Shown here: positions 14,565 to 16,856 of the stretch, one piece after another | Position numbering within the stretch: position 1 is the stretch's first letter | Layout: every line of letters starts with the position of its first letter | Source: JAEELC01 sp963605425 | GTDB taxonomy: Bacteria > Bacillota_I > Bacilli_A > Acholeplasmatales > Anaeroplasmataceae | Assembly: GCA_963605425.1 (NCBI GenBank) | Contig: CAVCUQ010000030.1 | Coordinates: forward strand, 1 to 16,856 | Length of the DNA stretch: 16,856 nt | Direction of reading: 5' to 3' | Position numbers and translations under genes: made by a program | The notes under the pieces: model-generated | Told to the model about the DNA's origin: nothing | Database searches by the model: none | The model's input: only the letters and a program-made list of their open reading frames with translations

Positions 14565-15193
14565 TGAAATTAAAAAATATTATTAAATATAGTATAACGG
14601 CTATACTTTCATTAATTATTATCTTACTAGTATATTTTGTTTCCTCTAGTATAGTAGCTCAGGCAAATAATACTATATCTAACTTTTTCGGATATAGTAT
14701 TGCCTATGTGCCTACTAACTCTATGTCTCCTACAATTGAGGGAGGATCTACAATTCTATTTGAACAAAAGACAGATTATAATAGTCTTAAAACAGGTGAC
14801 ATTGTAATCTATCATAGTGATGAAAAGAATATGTATATCGTGCATAGAATAGTAAGCGGAAATACTCTTGATGGCTTTGTAATGCAAGGAGATAATAATT
14901 CAGTCTGTGATACAAACAGTGATGGCACTCTTTTCTTACTTACCTCAAGTACTTATATAGGTAAATATATAAAAACAGTTACAGTATTCTCTATTAATTC
15001 TGGTATATCTAAAACTTTAATCTTTATATCTTGTATGATAATATTAGTACTTATTATAGGCAGTGAAATGCTAAGTATAATGAGACATAAAGATAAAGAA
15101 GAAAATAAAACAGAAGTAATAGATGAAGAAGAAGTTAAACGTAAATTAATAGAAGAAATAAAGAATGAATTAAAAGATAGTAATAAAAAATAA
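14564..15193 (+). CDS. SipW-like type I signal peptidase (second)
   Basis: This 209-residue protein has TM segments at about 9-30 and 151-168. The catalytic Ser is in PTNSMSPTI (S53), a canonical box B. KTGDIVIY is the next box, YIVHRIV gives His94 as the SipW/ER-type general base, and MQGDNNSVCDTNSD (107-120) is the final box. The C-terminus ends in an acidic/basic helix of about 35 residues. It is more canonical than the first peptidase in this operon and lacks the EF-hand-like loop. The ATG overlaps the stop of the preceding gene (TAATG), which implies translational coupling with the large coiled-coil protein. It probably processes one or more of the secreted proteins upstream. It is the last gene in the operon, and its stop codon lies inside a terminator hairpin. 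Confidence 0.85.
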   Translation: MKLKNIIKYSITAILSLIIILLVYFVSSSIVAQANNTISNFFGYSIAYVPTNSMSPTIEGGSTILFEQKTDYNSLKTGDIVIYHSDEKNMYIVHRIVSGNTLDGFVMQGDNNSVCDTNSDGTLFLLTSSTYIGKYIKTVTVFSINSGISKTLIFISCMIILVLIIGSEMLSIMRHKDKEENKTEVIDEEEVKRKLIEEIKNELKDSNKK

Positions 15194-15210
15194 TTACTAT
15201 CTTTTTTCTT
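15173..15210 (+). terminator. Rho-independent terminator closing the secretion operon
   Basis: A perfect 12-bp stem pairs AAAGATAGTAAT (15173-15184) with ATTACTATCTTT (15193-15204) across an 8-nt loop, followed by TTTCTT. It overlaps the last codons and stop of the second signal peptidase. No comparably strong terminator was seen between 5166 and this point. Confidence 0.85.
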
Positions 15211-15580
15211 TATTCTCTAATTTTCACTTAAAATAGCCTTGTATTGAATTTCTAAACCCAAGATGAATATTTTAATCATGTTTAATTTAAAACGTTCATA
15301 TAAGCTAAATTTTGTTTAAATAGAAGGTATAGTTGTCAATTACAAAATTATAAAAGTATCAAATGATTTAATATTGAGTACATTAGTAACTAATAATTAA
15401 TTATCTAATAATAAATATAATACTGAATCTAACACTTAATGAATTAATCTTAATAAAATTATCAAATTAGATTAATAACTTATATATTAGCTTAAGAGAA
15501 GAAAACTATCATAATAAATAATAATCCATAATAAATTACAACTAAAACAAACTAAACCTAAACTAATAAATCCATATAAA
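15211..15580. other. AT-rich intergenic spacer, no gene seen
   Basis: About 370 bp of low-complexity AT-rich sequence lies between the operon terminator and the terminator of the minus-strand regulator. I found only very short frames without ribosome sites (for example 18 codons from 15263) and no convincing promoter, RNA element or repeat. It separates two convergent transcription units. Confidence 0.5.
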
Positions 15581-15606
15581 TAAAAAATACCACCATTAGG
15601 TGATAT
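15581..15606 (-). terminator. Rho-independent terminator of the response-regulator gene
   Basis: Read on the minus strand, ATATCACC (15606-15599) pairs with GGTGGTAT (15594-15587) around a TAAT loop, with one G-U pair, followed by six Ts. It touches the stop codon of the response regulator. Confidence 0.75.
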
Positions 15607-16394
15607 TAATTACTGTTTCTCTTTAAAGCTATATTATCAAGTAGTGCAATATATTCTGTTGAAAAATCATAAGATTTACAAAAAGAACCATTATATAAAT
15701 TATTCTTATTATCTAAATAATCATAATAATCACATTTAATATGAGACTTATCAAGTAGTAAAACTCCTCTTTGGAAATCAATACAATTAATATTATATTC
15801 TTCAAGTACTTTTCTTAATTTCCATACTGCATCTCTATATAGTTTCTTAGACTTTTCTACATCATGGTCAGGCCAAAGCTGAGATATCGCGTCATACATT
15901 TCAAGAGATTTACCATTATAAGAGAGAAGTAAGGCAAATAGTTCTTTACTCTTTTTACTAGGGAATTGAATTAATTTGCTATCAATATAACAATCAAAAG
16001 AATTAAACATCCTAGCTTCAAGTATAGTATTAGTATTTGTAAATATATTAAGATAATGTTTTAAATCATTTATACTATATGGTTTATAAATAAATCCTAA
16101 GGTATTATTTCTAATATCAAGAGGTACATCATCTAGAGTAGTAGATAATCCTGTTACAAAGACAATCTTAAACTCTTTATTTATATCTATTAATTGTTTA
16201 GCTAAATCAAAACCATGAATAAAAGGCATATTAATATCTAGAAAAGCTTTAGATATATTATTATCTTTAACATAATTTAATATTTTATCTTTATTATCTT
16301 TAAAGAAATGATATTCTACATCTTTAACATCTATAATTTCATATAAGAATGTTTGAAGAGATACAATATCATCATCAACTATTATTATTTTCAT
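15606..16394 (-). CDS. Response regulator with SARP-like winged-helix output domain
   Basis: This 262-residue protein has an N-terminal receiver domain (about 1-120): acidic cluster D7-D9, phospho-acceptor D53 in FLDINMP, T81, and K104 in YKPY. The C-terminal part (about 133-220) resembles a winged-helix transcriptional domain of the SARP/BTAD type, with SKELFALLLSYNGKSLEMY and a motif near QLWPDHDVEKSKKLYRDAVW, followed by WKLRKVL and a terminal wing (IDFQRGVLLL). It lies downstream of and overlaps by 20 bp the kinase gene, as in typical two-component operons. Its start at 16394 fits MKIIIVDDD. It is convergent with the secretion operon and could regulate it or the riboswitch promoter, but no binding site can be assigned. 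It has its own terminator. Confidence 0.85.
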   Translation of the reverse strand: MKIIIVDDDIVSLQTFLYEIIDVKDVEYHFFKDNKDKILNYVKDNNISKAFLDINMPFIHGFDLAKQLIDINKEFKIVFVTGLSTTLDDVPLDIRNNTLGFIYKPYSINDLKHYLNIFTNTNTILEARMFNSFDCYIDSKLIQFPSKKSKELFALLLSYNGKSLEMYDAISQLWPDHDVEKSKKLYRDAVWKLRKVLEEYNINCIDFQRGVLLLDKSHIKCDYYDYLDNKNNLYNGSFCKSYDFSTEYIALLDNIALKRNSN

Positions 16395-16856
16395 TGTTTT
16401 CTCCTTTAGGTATAATTATTCTAATTGAAACCCCATGACCTAGCTTACTATCAATTAATATATCCGCATTAAGCAGATATTTAAATCTTGTAGAGGCGTT
16501 CTTAAGGCCTGTTGAACCTTCTTTTAATTTCTTAATATCAAAGCCTATACCATTATCACTAATTTCAACTATTATATTATCATTTTCTAAATAACTAGAT
16601 ATTTCAATATAACCTTCATTCATGTTATTGATATTACTATATTTAATAGAATTCTCAATAAATGGTTCTATAGATAGTATAGGTACTAAGAAATCATCAT
16701 ATTCAATATTATAAATTACATTATATGGTTTACTTGATAATAGATTAGTTAATTCAATAAAGTTATAAATATTATCTAATTCTTTATTAAATTCAATTAA
16801 ATTAGTATTACAAGTATTAACATTAAATCTTAAGTTCTTAGAGAATAAATCTAAGG
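16375..16856 (-). CDS. LytS-like sensor histidine kinase (5' end outside window)
   Basis: This is the C-terminal part, about 159 residues, of a kinase that continues past the window edge; the frame is open to 16856, so the ATG at 16623 is internal. Visible features are an EFNKELDNIYNFIEL-type helix like the linker after the H-box in LytS kinases, the N-box IEPFIENSIKYS, the G1 box ISDNGIGFD, then GSTGLKNASTRFKYL (G2-like) and C-terminal HGVSIRIIIP. The phospho-accepting His and any sensor or membrane region lie outside the window. The coding end overlaps the start of the response regulator by 20 bp, indicating one operon and coupled translation. The ligand it senses cannot be read here. Confidence 0.85.
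   Translation of the reverse strand, partial: LDLFSKNLRFNVNTCNTNLIEFNKELDNIYNFIELTNLLSSKPYNVIYNIEYDDFLVPILSIEPFIENSIKYSNINNMNEGYIEISSYLENDNIIVEISDNGIGFDIKKLKEGSTGLKNASTRFKYLLNADILIDSKLGHGVSIRIIIPKGENNENNNS

Noticed and set aside
15263..15319. Short 18-codon plus-strand frame in the spacer
   Set aside because: It has no ribosome site and its length is expected by chance.
16375..16623. An 82-residue stand-alone ATPase-domain protein
   Set aside because: The frame continues to the window edge with LytS-like sequence including the N-box, so this is the end of a longer kinase.
1..16856. CRISPR array, tRNA, rRNA or insertion sequence
   Set aside because: No regular short repeats with spacers, no tRNA/rRNA-like sequence and no transposase motif were seen; the only large repeat is the AAA gene array.

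Overview
The window comes from a very AT-rich, Gram-positive-type bacterium that uses the standard code (TGA is a stop and Trp is TGG). Strong AGGAGG-type ribosome sites, SipW-type signal peptidases with matching secreted proteins, a c-di-GMP-I riboswitch and a LytS-like kinase with a SARP-like response regulator all point to Bacillota, probably a gut-associated anaerobe. This is inferred from family content; no taxonomic marker gene is present.

Region 1 (1-4459) is a tandem array of three near-identical genes for a predicted AAA-ATPase-like protein fused to a C-terminal PD-(D/E)XK nuclease-like domain. The first copy is cut by the window edge. The repeat period is exactly 1689 bp. Copies 2 and 3 each have their own promoter, and copies 1 and 2 are each followed by a hairpin terminator.

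Region 2 (4460-5165) is a long leader. It holds a pair of direct repeats, a promoter, a c-di-GMP-I (GEMM-I) riboswitch whose closing P1 helix shares a strand with a downstream terminator (ON-switch architecture), a possible 42-residue ORF, a second near-consensus promoter, and a structured 5' UTR with a 9-G tract inside a hairpin.

Region 3 (5166-15193) is an apparent eight-gene operon. It contains three paralogous secreted proteins with SipW-type signal peptides, a fourth divergent secreted protein, a SipW-like signal peptidase with an EF-hand-like loop, a membrane-anchored McrB-type AAA+ ATPase, a 716-residue coiled-coil, basic protein that resembles the DUF2357 (McrC-like) partners of McrB but has no visible nuclease, and a second SipW-like signal peptidase that overlaps it by one base. 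A strong terminator closes the operon. The simplest model is a c-di-GMP-controlled machine that makes a TasA-like extracellular fibre or matrix, with a repurposed McrB/McrC-like pair at the membrane. The composition is seen in the sequence; the joint function is inference.

Region 4 (15194-16856) has about 370 bp of AT-rich spacer and then, on the minus strand, a SARP-like response regulator and the C-terminal part of a LytS-like histidine kinase that runs off the window. They converge on the secretion operon.
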